Assembly (NCBI GenBank): GCA_965249005.1 | Contig: CBDFLD010000020.1 | Location: forward strand, 620,001 to 684,000 | Reading direction: 5' to 3' | DNA: 64,000 nt | From: CBDFLD01 sp965249005 | GTDB lineage: Bacteria; Acidobacteriota; UBA6911 | Part shown: in pieces, positions 54,828 to 63,224 of the stretch | Numbering within the stretch: the first letter of the stretch is position 1 | How the letters are laid out: each line of letters opens with the position of its first letter | Program-made: the position numbers and the translations under genes | The notes under the pieces: model-generated | What the model was told of the DNA's origin: nothing | The model's input: the letters and a program-made list of their open reading frames with translations, nothing else | The model's database searches: none

Positions 54828-55286
54828 ATGCGGGCGATTGTCACAACCTTGCTTCTGATCGCGGTGGGAGCCGGTGGCTACTACCTCTATCAAGATCCCA
54901 GAGTCTCCGATCTCTTCAAGCCTTTGGGGAAAGGGCCTCAAACCCCGTCGAGAGCCAATCAACGGAGACAACAGGATGAACAACTAAAAAAGAGGCAAAC
55001 GCGTGAGCAAAAGCCGGCCGAGCCGGCCCGCACGCAAGCGGTTGTGGAAACCGAGCCCGAGCTGCCTCAAAATGCAGTGCCGAACCAGCAGCTGAGCCGG
55101 GTGTTGAGGCAGATCCTGGCCGCAAAAAAACTGGGCACGGGCATATCGCTAGGAGTCGGCGATCAGGAGATCGTTATTTCCGGCACGGTTCATTCCGAAG
55201 AGGAGCGCGCGGAAATTTTGACCATCGTGGAAAAGGCACGCGAAGCGCGCAAAGTCGATGCTGCCGGGCTCGGGCTACAGCCCTAG
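54828..55286 (+). CDS. Membrane-anchored BON-like hypothetical protein
   Basis: 152 residues. One N-terminal membrane segment (IVTTLLLIAVGAGGYYLYQD) precedes a charged, proline-rich linker and a small C-terminal domain, LGTGISLGVGDQEIVISGTV then EERAEILTIVEKAREARKVD, whose beta-alpha layout resembles a BON domain. Such domains bind phospholipid or peptidoglycan. The assignment is tentative. Confidence 0.65.
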   Translation: MRAIVTTLLLIAVGAGGYYLYQDPRVSDLFKPLGKGPQTPSRANQRRQQDEQLKKRQTREQKPAEPARTQAVVETEPELPQNAVPNQQLSRVLRQILAAKKLGTGISLGVGDQEIVISGTVHSEEERAEILTIVEKAREARKVDAAGLGLQP

Positions 55287-55347
55287 CAATCCGTTATTCA
55301 CAAAGGCGCCGAGCTGGTCCGTTTTGGAAATGCCCGGTCCTGAAGGC

Positions 55348-55938
55348 CTATTCCGTCGAGATGTTCGCCTCTGCGCCGCACTTCTCTTCCTCAGAAAGTG
55401 TGTAGGTAACTTTGACTTTATAGGTGGAGCGAATTTCGGAAACAAAGGCCGCCCTGGCATTGGTTACGCCTCCCACCAGGCGGGCGTCATCGCCGCCACT
55501 GAAATCCCAACTGTAGGTTCCTCCAGAAGGACTGCACTCGGCCTCCAGAGAAACCAATTCATTCGGCCGCGCCTCATGCGTTCCATTGATTGGTTCCAGC
55601 TGTTCATTGATATTCACAAGTAGTTCACAGCTGCAGCCACCATTGGCAGCCCGGGGTTCGATGGAACCCTGGGCTGCCATGTCTGCCGGTGATGGCGGCG
55701 CGTTCGAATTGCGTATGACACTGGTGTCCGCCATCCAGATCTGCCCCTGGCACTCCTGTTGATCGCCAATCAGGCCTTCGATTTGCCGGATCCTTTCCTG
55801 TGCGGCCGCGAGGCGCTCGTCGTCACCAATCGCCTCTGCCTGCCCGGCTGCCGCCCGTTCTCTAAAGAGCGCCTCCAGCAACAAACAGAAAACCAGAAAA
55901 GCCCCGGCAGCCAAGAACTTGTATCGGGTGGTGGACAT
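55348..55938 (-). CDS. Secreted PKD-like hypothetical protein
   Basis: 196 residues with an N-terminal membrane or signal segment (YKFLAAGAFLVFCLLLEALF), a short coiled coil (DERLAAAQERIRQIEGLIGD) and a C-terminal domain containing TYSWDFSGGDDARLVGG, close to the Y-x-W-D-F core of PKD domains. A cysteine pair, GGCSCELLV, lies just before it. It is the last gene of a three-gene minus-strand group of small secreted proteins. Confidence 0.65.
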   Translation of the reverse strand: MSTTRYKFLAAGAFLVFCLLLEALFRERAAAGQAEAIGDDERLAAAQERIRQIEGLIGDQQECQGQIWMADTSVIRNSNAPPSPADMAAQGSIEPRAANGGCSCELLVNINEQLEPINGTHEARPNELVSLEAECSPSGGTYSWDFSGGDDARLVGGVTNARAAFVSEIRSTYKVKVTYTLSEEEKCGAEANISTE

Positions 55939-55942
55939 GAGG

Positions 55943-56131
55943 CTAATCTGGTTGGATCCCAGCGACCGTGTTCCCGGCGATGTTACCCCAAGAGGTTGCC
56001 AGGGCGAGGAAGAGCGCGAAGATCACGCCATAGTTACAAGGGAAGAAGGGGTTCGTTTGCGCCCGCACCTGTTGACCCGTAGTGAGCAGACATAAACTCA
56101 GGATCACGACAACGCTGATGGCTTTTTTCAT
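55943..56131 (-). CDS. Small secreted or membrane protein, 62 residues
   Basis: MKKAISVVVILSLCLLTTGQ is a clear signal peptide, followed by VRAQTNPFFPCNYG and a second hydrophobic stretch (VIFALFLALATSWGNIAG). It lies four bases before the PKD-like gene start and ten bases after the upstream gene, so it is part of the same operon. It might be a pilin-like or short membrane-inserted peptide; no family was recognised. Confidence 0.6.
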   Translation of the reverse strand: MKKAISVVVILSLCLLTTGQQVRAQTNPFFPCNYGVIFALFLALATSWGNIAGNTVAGIQPD

Positions 56132-56141
56132 GGCAATCTCC

Positions 56142-56882
56142 CTACAGAGTGATGAGAACGGGTGCCAGGGTTCCGAGAATGGGACCCGTCAACTGGAGTG
56201 CGACGATAGCCGTCGAACCGGAGGTCGTGATCCTCAACTTGCCCTTTTTCCCCAAGGTGCCGTCGATCTCCTGAAAGACGAAGGTGGCTTTGTGCCCTCG
56301 AGCCGGGAGTGTCAGATCCGTCGTCATTCCCACCTGCATCCCGGCCTCGTCGAAAAAGGCCAGGCGAACCGTGATCCCGCCGTCGGCGGACAGATTCGCC
56401 ACGGCGAACCCCGTGTGTGAGGTATCGGTTCCGTTCACGAAGATATCGACCTGGGTGGTCGGCCCCAGCGATTCAACCGCGGCCTGCGAGATGAGCGTTT
56501 CGCCGTTGATCGATTCGAAAAGGACCTGCGCCCCGACCTCATCCGTAGCCGTGAGGTTGCACCAACCGGTGGCAGCCGTGACCGCGGTACCCGGGGTGCC
56601 GAGAATCTGGGTCGAGTCCGCGCCGATCTGGACGGTAATCTCTGATCCAGTCGTGCCGTCGAGCGTCAAGGAAAGCGGGTTCCCGTCGCTGTCGAAAAAC
56701 TTCAGCGTCACCGTGACCGCCGTGCCATTCTGGTTCATGATCAGTACCAGGGTGCGGAAGCCGCCCCCGTCGGCGACCTGGGCGAAATCGTGAAATCTCG
56801 ATGGCGCTCCGGCCTGAAGATTGATAGGCACGAGAGCCATGACCACGAGGGTCAGGAAAACAGACCGTAGCAGCAATTGCAT
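56142..56882 (-). CDS. Secreted ADGGG-domain hypothetical protein
   Basis: 246 residues with a signal peptide (MQLLLRSVFLTLVVMALVPI). The mature protein is beta-rich: FAQVADGGGFRTLVLIMNQN, VTVTLKFFDSDGNPLSL, then a second module GFAVANLSADGGITVRLAFF and a C-terminal KLRITTSGSTAIVALQLTG. The pattern is common in acidobacterial extracellular proteins. A decayed relative lies at 36905-37200. It heads the small operon ending at 55348. Confidence 0.7.
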   Translation of the reverse strand: MQLLLRSVFLTLVVMALVPINLQAGAPSRFHDFAQVADGGGFRTLVLIMNQNGTAVTVTLKFFDSDGNPLSLTLDGTTGSEITVQIGADSTQILGTPGTAVTAATGWCNLTATDEVGAQVLFESINGETLISQAAVESLGPTTQVDIFVNGTDTSHTGFAVANLSADGGITVRLAFFDEAGMQVGMTTDLTLPARGHKATFVFQEIDGTLGKKGKLRITTSGSTAIVALQLTGPILGTLAPVLITL

Positions 56883-57038
56883 AGTCCTCTTTGCTCTTTC
56901 TCAGGAAAAACAAGACTGGAAAGTTCGATTTGGCGCCGTGAGTCATGCGCTCTGGTTAGAAGGTCCTCCAACATTCTGTAGGAATGATTACAGAAATGCA
57001 TGCCTTCGCTTCGGCCTCTGGCTATGAAGGCTCGCTTC

Positions 57039-57168
57039 CAGCGCTGACTGGCGCAACGCGCCAGTCGCTTGGGAACGTAACTGCGCAGCGCACCGTGAAA
57101 AACCGTAGTTTTTGACGATTTGCTAGGTTACACGCATAGCAGCAGATCCGCGAGCAGTTACTTAAGAG
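57039..57168 (+). repeat. Dispersed hairpin repeat, copy 5
   Basis: Nearly identical to the copy at 49778 for its first 110 bp. It ends GCAGTTACTTAAG, the variant shared with the copy at 24545. Its 3' end overlaps the last codons of the redoxin gene on the other strand and supplies that gene's TAA stop. Confidence 0.88.
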
Positions 57169-57721
57169 GCTTCCACTTGATGTTGCAGCCGAGGCTGGGT
57201 GTCTGATCGGAGCTAACGGGCGAACCGGCGATCACGGCATCCAGCGCCATACGAAGGTCTCTGCCCGTCACCGGCCTCTGGTTTCCGGGCCGGCTGTCAT
57301 CGAGCTGTCCCCGGTACACGAGCGTCCGCGCTGCATCGAAAAGAAAGAAATCCGGGGTGCACGCTGCGGAATAAGCCCTGGCTGTTTGCTGAGATTCGTC
57401 GTAACAAAATGGGAAAGAGAACTCGAGTTCTTCGGCCATCTGTTTCAGCATATCCGGCGCATCATCCGGGAAGTTGCTCACGTCGTTGGAGCTGATCGCC
57501 ACGATTCCGACGTCCTTTTCCCCGTAATCACGTCCCAGGCGGGAGAGCTCGTCGTTGATGTGCTTCACGTACGGGCAGTGCCGCGAGATGAACATGACCA
57601 GAAGCGCCGTGCGGCCTTCGAAGCTGTCGACGGAAATGGTCTTCCCCGATACCACGTCGGGTAATTCAAAGGGCGCAGCGGATGTGCCAAGCGCCAACAT
57701 TCGGGAAGCTGTTTCTACCAT
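57158..57721 (-). CDS. AhpC/TSA-type thioredoxin-like protein
   Basis: 187 residues from ATG 57721 (MVETASRMLALGTSAAPFEL). LLVMFISRHCPYVKHINDEL contains the single peroxidatic-type cysteine in a C-P-Y-V context, so a resolving cysteine is not adjacent. IVAISSNDVSNFPDDAPDML and TPDFFLFDAARTLVYRG complete the redoxin fold. It is probably a peroxiredoxin-like or electron-transfer protein of the cytoplasm. The last residues and the stop are encoded inside a dispersed-repeat copy. Confidence 0.85.
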   Translation of the reverse strand: MVETASRMLALGTSAAPFELPDVVSGKTISVDSFEGRTALLVMFISRHCPYVKHINDELSRLGRDYGEKDVGIVAISSNDVSNFPDDAPDMLKQMAEELEFSFPFCYDESQQTARAYSAACTPDFFLFDAARTLVYRGQLDDSRPGNQRPVTGRDLRMALDAVIAGSPVSSDQTPSLGCNIKWKPLK

Positions 57722-57830
57722 GCCAATACTCCTAACCAGAGAGAAAATGCCAGAATCCAAACATAATGCAACGACTCATCAACTGCAACGTTTTACGGAC
57801 TGCGGGCGTGCTACGCGCCTCCCTCGAGCA

Positions 57831-58559
57831 CTAGTGCGCGTCGTGAAAAATGACGCCGAGCGTGTAGCGCATGCCGGAGTGCAGCCGACTGGCCCCATGG
57901 CGCATCTGAACGCGATAATTGCCGGCACGGCCGAGAACGGGACGTTCGCGATTGGTAAAGAAAACCATCTCGCCCCGCTGGAGCCGGATTGCCTCACCGC
58001 GAGACTGACTTCGAGGGCGCTGCTCGACAAGCAAGAAGTCTCCGCCTTCATAATCGATACCCTCGCGACTCAGAACGCACAGTAACTGGATCGGAAAGGC
58101 AATATCGCCATACAGGTCTTGATGCAGGCAGTTATAGCCGCCTGCCTCGTACTTCAACAGTAGGGGCGTGGGCCTGGTCTGGCCAGACTGATGACAATGC
58201 GCCAGAAAATCTTTCAATCTCGACGGATACAGGAGTCTGGAACCAAGCGCTTCCGCCCATCGATTGGCGACCGGCGCCAGATGCCGATAGGCGTGTACCC
58301 GCAGAGATGCAACGAGTCTCGGAAGCGGATAGGCAAAGTAACGATACTCTCCGCGTCCAAAGCGGTAGCGCTCCATATCGATCGTGCTTCGGAACCGGCG
58401 CTGTTGGCGGTACGTTTCGATGAGCGTGGTGCATTCTTCGACGGTGAGGATGGAGCCTGTCTTGTACGAGCCGTACTCCCAGAGGTCGGCTTCGATTCTG
58501 CTCCAGTCGAGGCGGGCCAACCGTTCTCGGATGGTCGATCGGGCCATGGGTGTGACCAA
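57831..58559 (-). CDS. 2-oxoglutarate/Fe(II) oxygenase
   Basis: About 242 residues. The metal triad is HQD in GGYNCLHQDLYGD and the distal histidine in VQMRHGASRLHSGMR, with the arginine in SGMRYTLGVIFHD binding 2-oxoglutarate. PLLLKYEAGGYN matches prolyl-hydroxylase-like families. The start is uncertain: TTG 58559 has AGGGG at good spacing, while ATG 58547 has no clear ribosome site. It could modify a protein residue or a small molecule. Confidence 0.8.
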   Translation of the reverse strand: MVTPMARSTIRERLARLDWSRIEADLWEYGSYKTGSILTVEECTTLIETYRQQRRFRSTIDMERYRFGRGEYRYFAYPLPRLVASLRVHAYRHLAPVANRWAEALGSRLLYPSRLKDFLAHCHQSGQTRPTPLLLKYEAGGYNCLHQDLYGDIAFPIQLLCVLSREGIDYEGGDFLLVEQRPRSQSRGEAIRLQRGEMVFFTNRERPVLGRAGNYRVQMRHGASRLHSGMRYTLGVIFHDAH

Positions 58560-59016
58560 GGCTAAGTACCCCTGTTGGTAAATACACTAACGTTTGTTGC
58601 GGCCGGGAAGCCTCACAACCTGCCTTCGACACAGCACGGATCGATAACCTCTCACAACTAGTGAAGTCATATTCCCGGGCGCAACCCTCTGGGCGCGTGG
58701 GGGTTGTGGGCAATCTCTTTGTTGCTGTTCGCCGAGTCGTTCGTCGACGACGATGTCACCACATCGACTCCTCCTCTCTTCGCGACCTTGCCCCAAAAAG
58801 CCCCACCCGCAAGCGTTGCCGTATTTACGAACAGGAGTACTAAGTTACAGATAACGCCGCAGGATCGTCAAGAAACATAGCATGAGACGGGGAAGTCGGG
58901 CTAAAATAATCTTTGTCGTCTGAGCCCACGAGCGTTGAGGGATCATGAACCAATGCCCGGACTCAGGCCCCGTCTGAAACGCGAATAGCCTGCAAATCAG
59001 CTGGAGGAGTCCTATC
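58560..59016. other. Intergenic region, nothing definite
   Basis: These 457 bp lie between divergent genes. No gene or RNA was recognised. CTAAGTTACA near 58843 resembles a piece of the dispersed repeat, but the rest does not match. GGAGGAG just before 59017 is the ribosome site of the esterase gene. Confidence 0.4.
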
Positions 59017-59967
59017 ATGAAACGCGCCACTTGGTCATCTGCCCTGGTTGCTGGGGTATTCATCCTGACGGCGAACAACCCGGCGAACAGCCCGGTAAAC
59101 GCACAGGAGAATCGATCCTACCCACCCAATTTCCCGGACGCGAAGGCGGAGGTCTACAAGACCGTCGATGACGTGGAGTTGAAGATCCACATATTTACAC
59201 CCGAGGGACATCGAGCCGGGCAGCAGCAGGCTGCTATTGTCTTCTTTTTTGGAGGCGGCTGGACAAACGGTTCACCCACGCAGTTCGTCGAGCAGTGCCG
59301 GCATCTGGCTTCGAGGGGAATGGTGGCGATGACCGCCGATTATCGAGTCCGTTCTAGACATAGCGTGATGATACGGGATTGCGTCGAAGATGCCAAAGCG
59401 GCCATTCGCTGGGCCCGCACCCATGCCTCGAGGCTGGGAATCGACCCCAATAGAATCGCGGCCGGCGGGGGTTCCGCGGGAGGACATCTCGCCGCGTCCA
59501 CGGGCACGCTTCCGGAATTTGATGGAAAGCACTTCCACGGAGTGAGCTCCGCCCCGAATGCAATGGTTCTCTTCAATCCGGCGGTCGTGCTGGATCGTGT
59601 TGAAGGGGAAACCTTTTTTGAAGAGGCCAAGTTTGAGGGGCTCAAGAAGAGGATGGGTGTGGAGCCTCACCGTCTCTCGCCGTTTCACCATCTCCGAAAA
59701 GGGACGGCGCCGGCGATCATTCTTCACGGTACCAAGGACGCTGCGGTGGCATTTCGCTCAGTGGAACTGTTCACCGACAAGATGGTCGAGCTCGGCAATC
59801 GTTGCGAACTGGTCCCGTATGAGGGGCAAGAGCACGGATTCTTCAACTTTGGACGCGGCGACGGCAAGTACTATGAGCACACCTTGAAGAAAGTCGACGC
59901 GTTTTTGGTGTCGCTGGGATATCTGGGGGGAGAAGCTCCGATCACAGATACCCAAGGATCCCGATGA
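59017..59967 (+). CDS. Secreted alpha/beta hydrolase (HSL-like esterase)
   Basis: 316 residues with a signal peptide (KRATWSSALVAGVFILTANN). The oxyanion region is FFFGGGWTNGSP, the nucleophile elbow GGGSAGGHLAAS, the acid residue lies in LHGTKDAAV, and the histidine in EGQEHGFFNFG, giving a full Ser-Asp-His triad. It probably cleaves acetyl or other esters from carbohydrates. GGAGGAG precedes the ATG. Confidence 0.88.
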   Translation: MKRATWSSALVAGVFILTANNPANSPVNAQENRSYPPNFPDAKAEVYKTVDDVELKIHIFTPEGHRAGQQQAAIVFFFGGGWTNGSPTQFVEQCRHLASRGMVAMTADYRVRSRHSVMIRDCVEDAKAAIRWARTHASRLGIDPNRIAAGGGSAGGHLAASTGTLPEFDGKHFHGVSSAPNAMVLFNPAVVLDRVEGETFFEEAKFEGLKKRMGVEPHRLSPFHHLRKGTAPAIILHGTKDAAVAFRSVELFTDKMVELGNRCELVPYEGQEHGFFNFGRGDGKYYEHTLKKVDAFLVSLGYLGGEAPITDTQGSR

Positions 59968-60025
59968 AATAGCCCGTGGCGAACGGAATCAAATGCTCAC
60001 AAGCTAAGGGTAAGTGCCGCCGCGG

Positions 60026-60841
60026 CTAGGAGTGTATCAGCTCGGAAGCCCTTCGAACTGCGTCGACCACCGCCTTGATGAGTGTCACGCGAATCCCTCC
60101 GTCCTCGAGCGCCATGATTCCGTCCATCGTACAACCCTTGGGCGTGGTGACCATATCTTTGAGAAGGGCGGGGTGCTGTCCGGTCTGCAACACCATTTGT
60201 GCCGAGCCCAAGACGGTCTGAGCCACCAGCTCCGTCGCAACCGCACGGGGGAGACCCACCTTGACCCCCGCTTCGGCGAGGGCTTCGATGATGATGTAAA
60301 TGTATGCGGGACCACTGGCGGAGAGTCCGGTCACGGCGTCCATCTGGCTGTCAGGCAGCACGACCGTGCGACCGATCGAGCCGAAGATACTTTGTGCAAC
60401 CCCAAGGTGGTGCTCGTCGGCATGAATACCCGCCGCCAGCGCTGTGATTCCGACTCCGAGTAAGCACGGCATGTTGGGCATGGCGCGGATGACTGGGGCC
60501 CCGGCGTCCAGATGCCGTTCCAAGAATTCCGTGGTCACGGATGCAGCAACGGAGATCACGAGAGTCTCTGGTTTGATTTCCTGCCGAATCTCCTTGAGCG
60601 TGGCCTCCATATCCTGTGGTTTCACGCAACAGATCAAGATATCCGCGCGAGCCGCGGCGACGGCATTCGAATCCGCGCCCTCGATACCGTACTGCTTGCA
60701 AAATGCTCCCAGGCGGTCCTGGTGCAACCGGGTGGCTACAATTTGGTTCGGTTCGAGAGTTTCGGAATCGAGCAGGCCCCGGATGACCGCCTCTCCCATC
60801 TTTCCTGTTCCGATGACGACCACTTTTTTCCCAGACAGCAT
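60026..60841 (-). CDS. proC: Pyrroline-5-carboxylate reductase
   Basis: 271 residues. The Rossmann start VVVIGTGKMGEAVIRGLLDS, then ILICCVKPQDMEATLKEI, VIRAMPNMPCLLGVGITALA and the C-terminal TGLSASGPAYIYIIIEALAE and TTPKGCTMDGIMAL. It completes proline synthesis. ATG 60841 is preferred because GGAGG lies six bases upstream. Confidence 0.95.
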   Translation of the reverse strand: MLSGKKVVVIGTGKMGEAVIRGLLDSETLEPNQIVATRLHQDRLGAFCKQYGIEGADSNAVAAARADILICCVKPQDMEATLKEIRQEIKPETLVISVAASVTTEFLERHLDAGAPVIRAMPNMPCLLGVGITALAAGIHADEHHLGVAQSIFGSIGRTVVLPDSQMDAVTGLSASGPAYIYIIIEALAEAGVKVGLPRAVATELVAQTVLGSAQMVLQTGQHPALLKDMVTTPKGCTMDGIMALEDGGIRVTLIKAVVDAVRRASELIHS

Positions 60842-61151
60842 GCAAACCTCCACTCTTTCTTGATACGGGCTAGAGATCCAGATGGTCTCTGCCGTTTGTC
60901 TGCAGCCCGAACCCAGAGGCTCGCTTGCCGCTCTGACGTTCGTTTCTTAAGACTGCGTACCCTGAATATAGATTTCGCCGGCGGATCGATCAACTGATAA
61001 GCGCTTTCTGGTCCAGTGAATCTGTCCCTGGTGATGGGACTCAGGAAAGATGTGTCCGTCGTCGACTGGCGAGAGTGGTAAGCTGAGGTGACCGTGGAGC
61101 GCAGTTTGCTACCCTTGATCCGAACTTTTGCCATCGGAGGCGAGTGAACGA
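60842..61151. promoter_or_regulatory. Divergent promoter region between proC and the fusion gene
   Basis: These 310 bp contain no gene. They must hold promoters for proC (minus) and for the fused kinase/nucleotidyltransferase (plus). CGGAGGCGAG at 61137-61146 is the ribosome site for the ATG at 61152. Confidence 0.45.
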
Positions 61152-63077
61152 ATGAAGATCTTTGTCCCCGGACGTATCTGTCTCTTCGGCGAGCACTCGG
61201 ACTGGGCTGGCGGGTACCGCCGCATCAACGCGGAAATCGGCAAAGGATTGACGATTATCACCGGAACGAACCAGGGAATTCACGCCGATGTCGAGCCACA
61301 TGCCTCCCATCTGGTGGTCACGAGCGAGCTTTCCAGTGGAGAGATCCAGGGTCCCTTCGAGGTGGCAATGGACAAGGAGACGCTGCTCGCCGAGGCCGAT
61401 CGAGGAGGTTTTTTCAGCTACATGGCCGGTGTCGCCTACCAGATTCTGGTTCACTATCACGTGAAGGGCCTGGTCGTGCGATGCCATAGCATGGATTTGC
61501 CCCTCAAGAAGGGATTGTCCTCGTCGGCGGCTGTCTCCGTGTTGACGGCCCGCGCGTTCAACCGGATCTATGACCTCAAGATGACCACGCGCGGAGAGAT
61601 GGAATATGCCTATCAGGGTGAAATACTCACCCCTTCGAGGTGTGGCCGGATGGACCAAGGTTGTGCCTATGGACAGCGCCCCCTGCTGATGACTTTCGAT
61701 GGCGATTTGTTGCATGTGGAGGAGATCTCCGTCAAGAAACCGTTGCACCTGATGATCGTGGATCTGAATGCGGAGAAGAACACAAAAGAGATCCTGGCGA
61801 AGCTCAATCAAAGTTATCCCTTCCCGCGCAATGAAATGGACCGCAACGTCCACCAGTACCTGGGGGAGACCAACCAGGGAATGGTCAAAGATGCGATCGA
61901 TGCGATCCGAAGTGGCGACGGCTCAAAGCTCGGCAAGTTGATGAACGAGGTCCAGGCGCATTTCGACGGCGCTCTCACCCCGACCTGTCCGGAACAGCTT
62001 GAAGCGCCTGTGCTGCACAAAGTTCTCTCCTATGAGCCCATACAGGAGCTCGTTTGGGGGGGCAAGGGCGTTGGCTCGCAGGGAGACGGGTCGGCGCAAT
62101 TTGTGGCGCGGGACGAAAAGTCGCGCGAGGACGCCATGGGGATTATCGAGTCAGACCTGGGGATGGCATGCCTCCCGCTCGACATCAGCCCCCCCAGCAA
62201 GGTGCGCAAGGCCGTCATCCCGGTGGCGGGATTCGGGACGCGCCTGTATCCAGCGTCGAAGGCAAACAAGAAGGAGCTCTTCCCGATCGTGGATCGAGAC
62301 GGCATTGCGAAACCGGTTATCCTCCTGATTCTCGAGGAAGCGCTGAGTGCGGGAATCGAAGAGGTGTGCCTCATCGTCCAGAAGGAGGACGAGGCAACTT
62401 TCAGCGAGTTCTTCAACCTGCCGGTTGCGATCCAAAACTTCAACAAGCTTCCCACGAAGTTCCGCGACTACTCGAAATACCTCGCGGATCTCGGAAGGCG
62501 CGTCCACTTTTCCGTGCAGGACAAGCAGGAGGGCTTCGGCCACGCCGTCTACTGCGTGCGGGAATGGGTTCGAGACGAGCCCTTTCTCCTGTTGCTCGGC
62601 GATCATCTCTATCGGTCTGATACGGACCAGTCGTGCGCACAGCAATTGATCGAATCATTCGAAAAGTACGAAAAGAGCACGCTTTCGCTCATGCAAACAG
62701 TGGAAGATCAGATCAATGCATTCGGTACGGTCACCGGTGAGTGGCTCGACAACAAGAAGCGCGATTGCCTGGCGATTACGGAATTTGCGGAGAAACCCAC
62801 CGTGGACTATGCGCGCACCAATCTCCGCGTCTCAGGGATCGAGCCTTACTATCTCACCGTCTTTGGCCAATACGTCATCCAACCGGAGATCTTCTCGGTA
62901 CTCGAGGATAACATCGAGCGCAACATGAGGGACCAGCGCGGAGAATTCCAGCTGACGCCGGCCCTGGATGAGTTGCGCAAGCGCGATGGCTTTTACGGAG
63001 CGATCGTTTCCGGCCGGCGCTACGACATGGGCACCCCCGAGGCGTACCTGCGTACTTTGAATGACTTCGCGACCTAG
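61152..63077 (+). CDS. Fused GHMP sugar kinase + GalU-like nucleotidyltransferase
   Basis: 641 residues from ATG 61152. Residues 1-340 are a complete GHMP kinase: sugar-binding GRICLFGEHSDWAGG (about 7-21), phosphate-binding PLKKGLSSSAAVSVLTARA (about 117-135) and the third motif GGKGVGSQGDGSAQF (about 303-317). After a linker of about ten residues, 352-641 are a full-length GalU-like uridylyltransferase: KAVIPVAGFGTRLYPASK, KELFPIVDRDG, the metal-binding LLLLGDHLYRSD and EFAEKPTVDYARTNLRVSG. It should phosphorylate a free sugar at C1 and then make the nucleotide sugar. The order is opposite to L-fucokinase/GDP-fucose pyrophosphorylase. The sugar is unknown. Confidence 0.88.
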   Translation: MKIFVPGRICLFGEHSDWAGGYRRINAEIGKGLTIITGTNQGIHADVEPHASHLVVTSELSSGEIQGPFEVAMDKETLLAEADRGGFFSYMAGVAYQILVHYHVKGLVVRCHSMDLPLKKGLSSSAAVSVLTARAFNRIYDLKMTTRGEMEYAYQGEILTPSRCGRMDQGCAYGQRPLLMTFDGDLLHVEEISVKKPLHLMIVDLNAEKNTKEILAKLNQSYPFPRNEMDRNVHQYLGETNQGMVKDAIDAIRSGDGSKLGKLMNEVQAHFDGALTPTCPEQLEAPVLHKVLSYEPIQELVWGGKGVGSQGDGSAQFVARDEKSREDAMGIIESDLGMACLPLDISPPSKVRKAVIPVAGFGTRLYPASKANKKELFPIVDRDGIAKPVILLILEEALSAGIEEVCLIVQKEDEATFSEFFNLPVAIQNFNKLPTKFRDYSKYLADLGRRVHFSVQDKQEGFGHAVYCVREWVRDEPFLLLLGDHLYRSDTDQSCAQQLIESFEKYEKSTLSLMQTVEDQINAFGTVTGEWLDNKKRDCLAITEFAEKPTVDYARTNLRVSGIEPYYLTVFGQYVIQPEIFSVLEDNIERNMRDQRGEFQLTPALDELRKRDGFYGAIVSGRRYDMGTPEAYLRTLNDFAT

Positions 63078-63184
63078 TGCGCCCCTAGCGCATACTGCTG
63101 TCCGCTTTCGGCTGTTGCATCTCGCGGCGCGAGGTGCCTACCGTGCCAATCGGTTAGAATAGCGGAAGGTGCGACGCGGAAAGC

Positions 63185-63214
63185 GTGCCGAGTCGGAGAC
63201 TCGGCACCCCTTTT
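63185..63214 (+). terminator. Rho-independent terminator
   Basis: GTGCCGAGTC-GGA-GACTCGGCAC is a perfect 10-bp stem followed by CCCCTTTT. It separates the fusion gene from the PD40 lipoprotein gene, whose ATG begins only 11 bp further on, so it may instead attenuate a shared transcript. Confidence 0.72.
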
Positions 63215-63224
63215 GGAGTGATCG

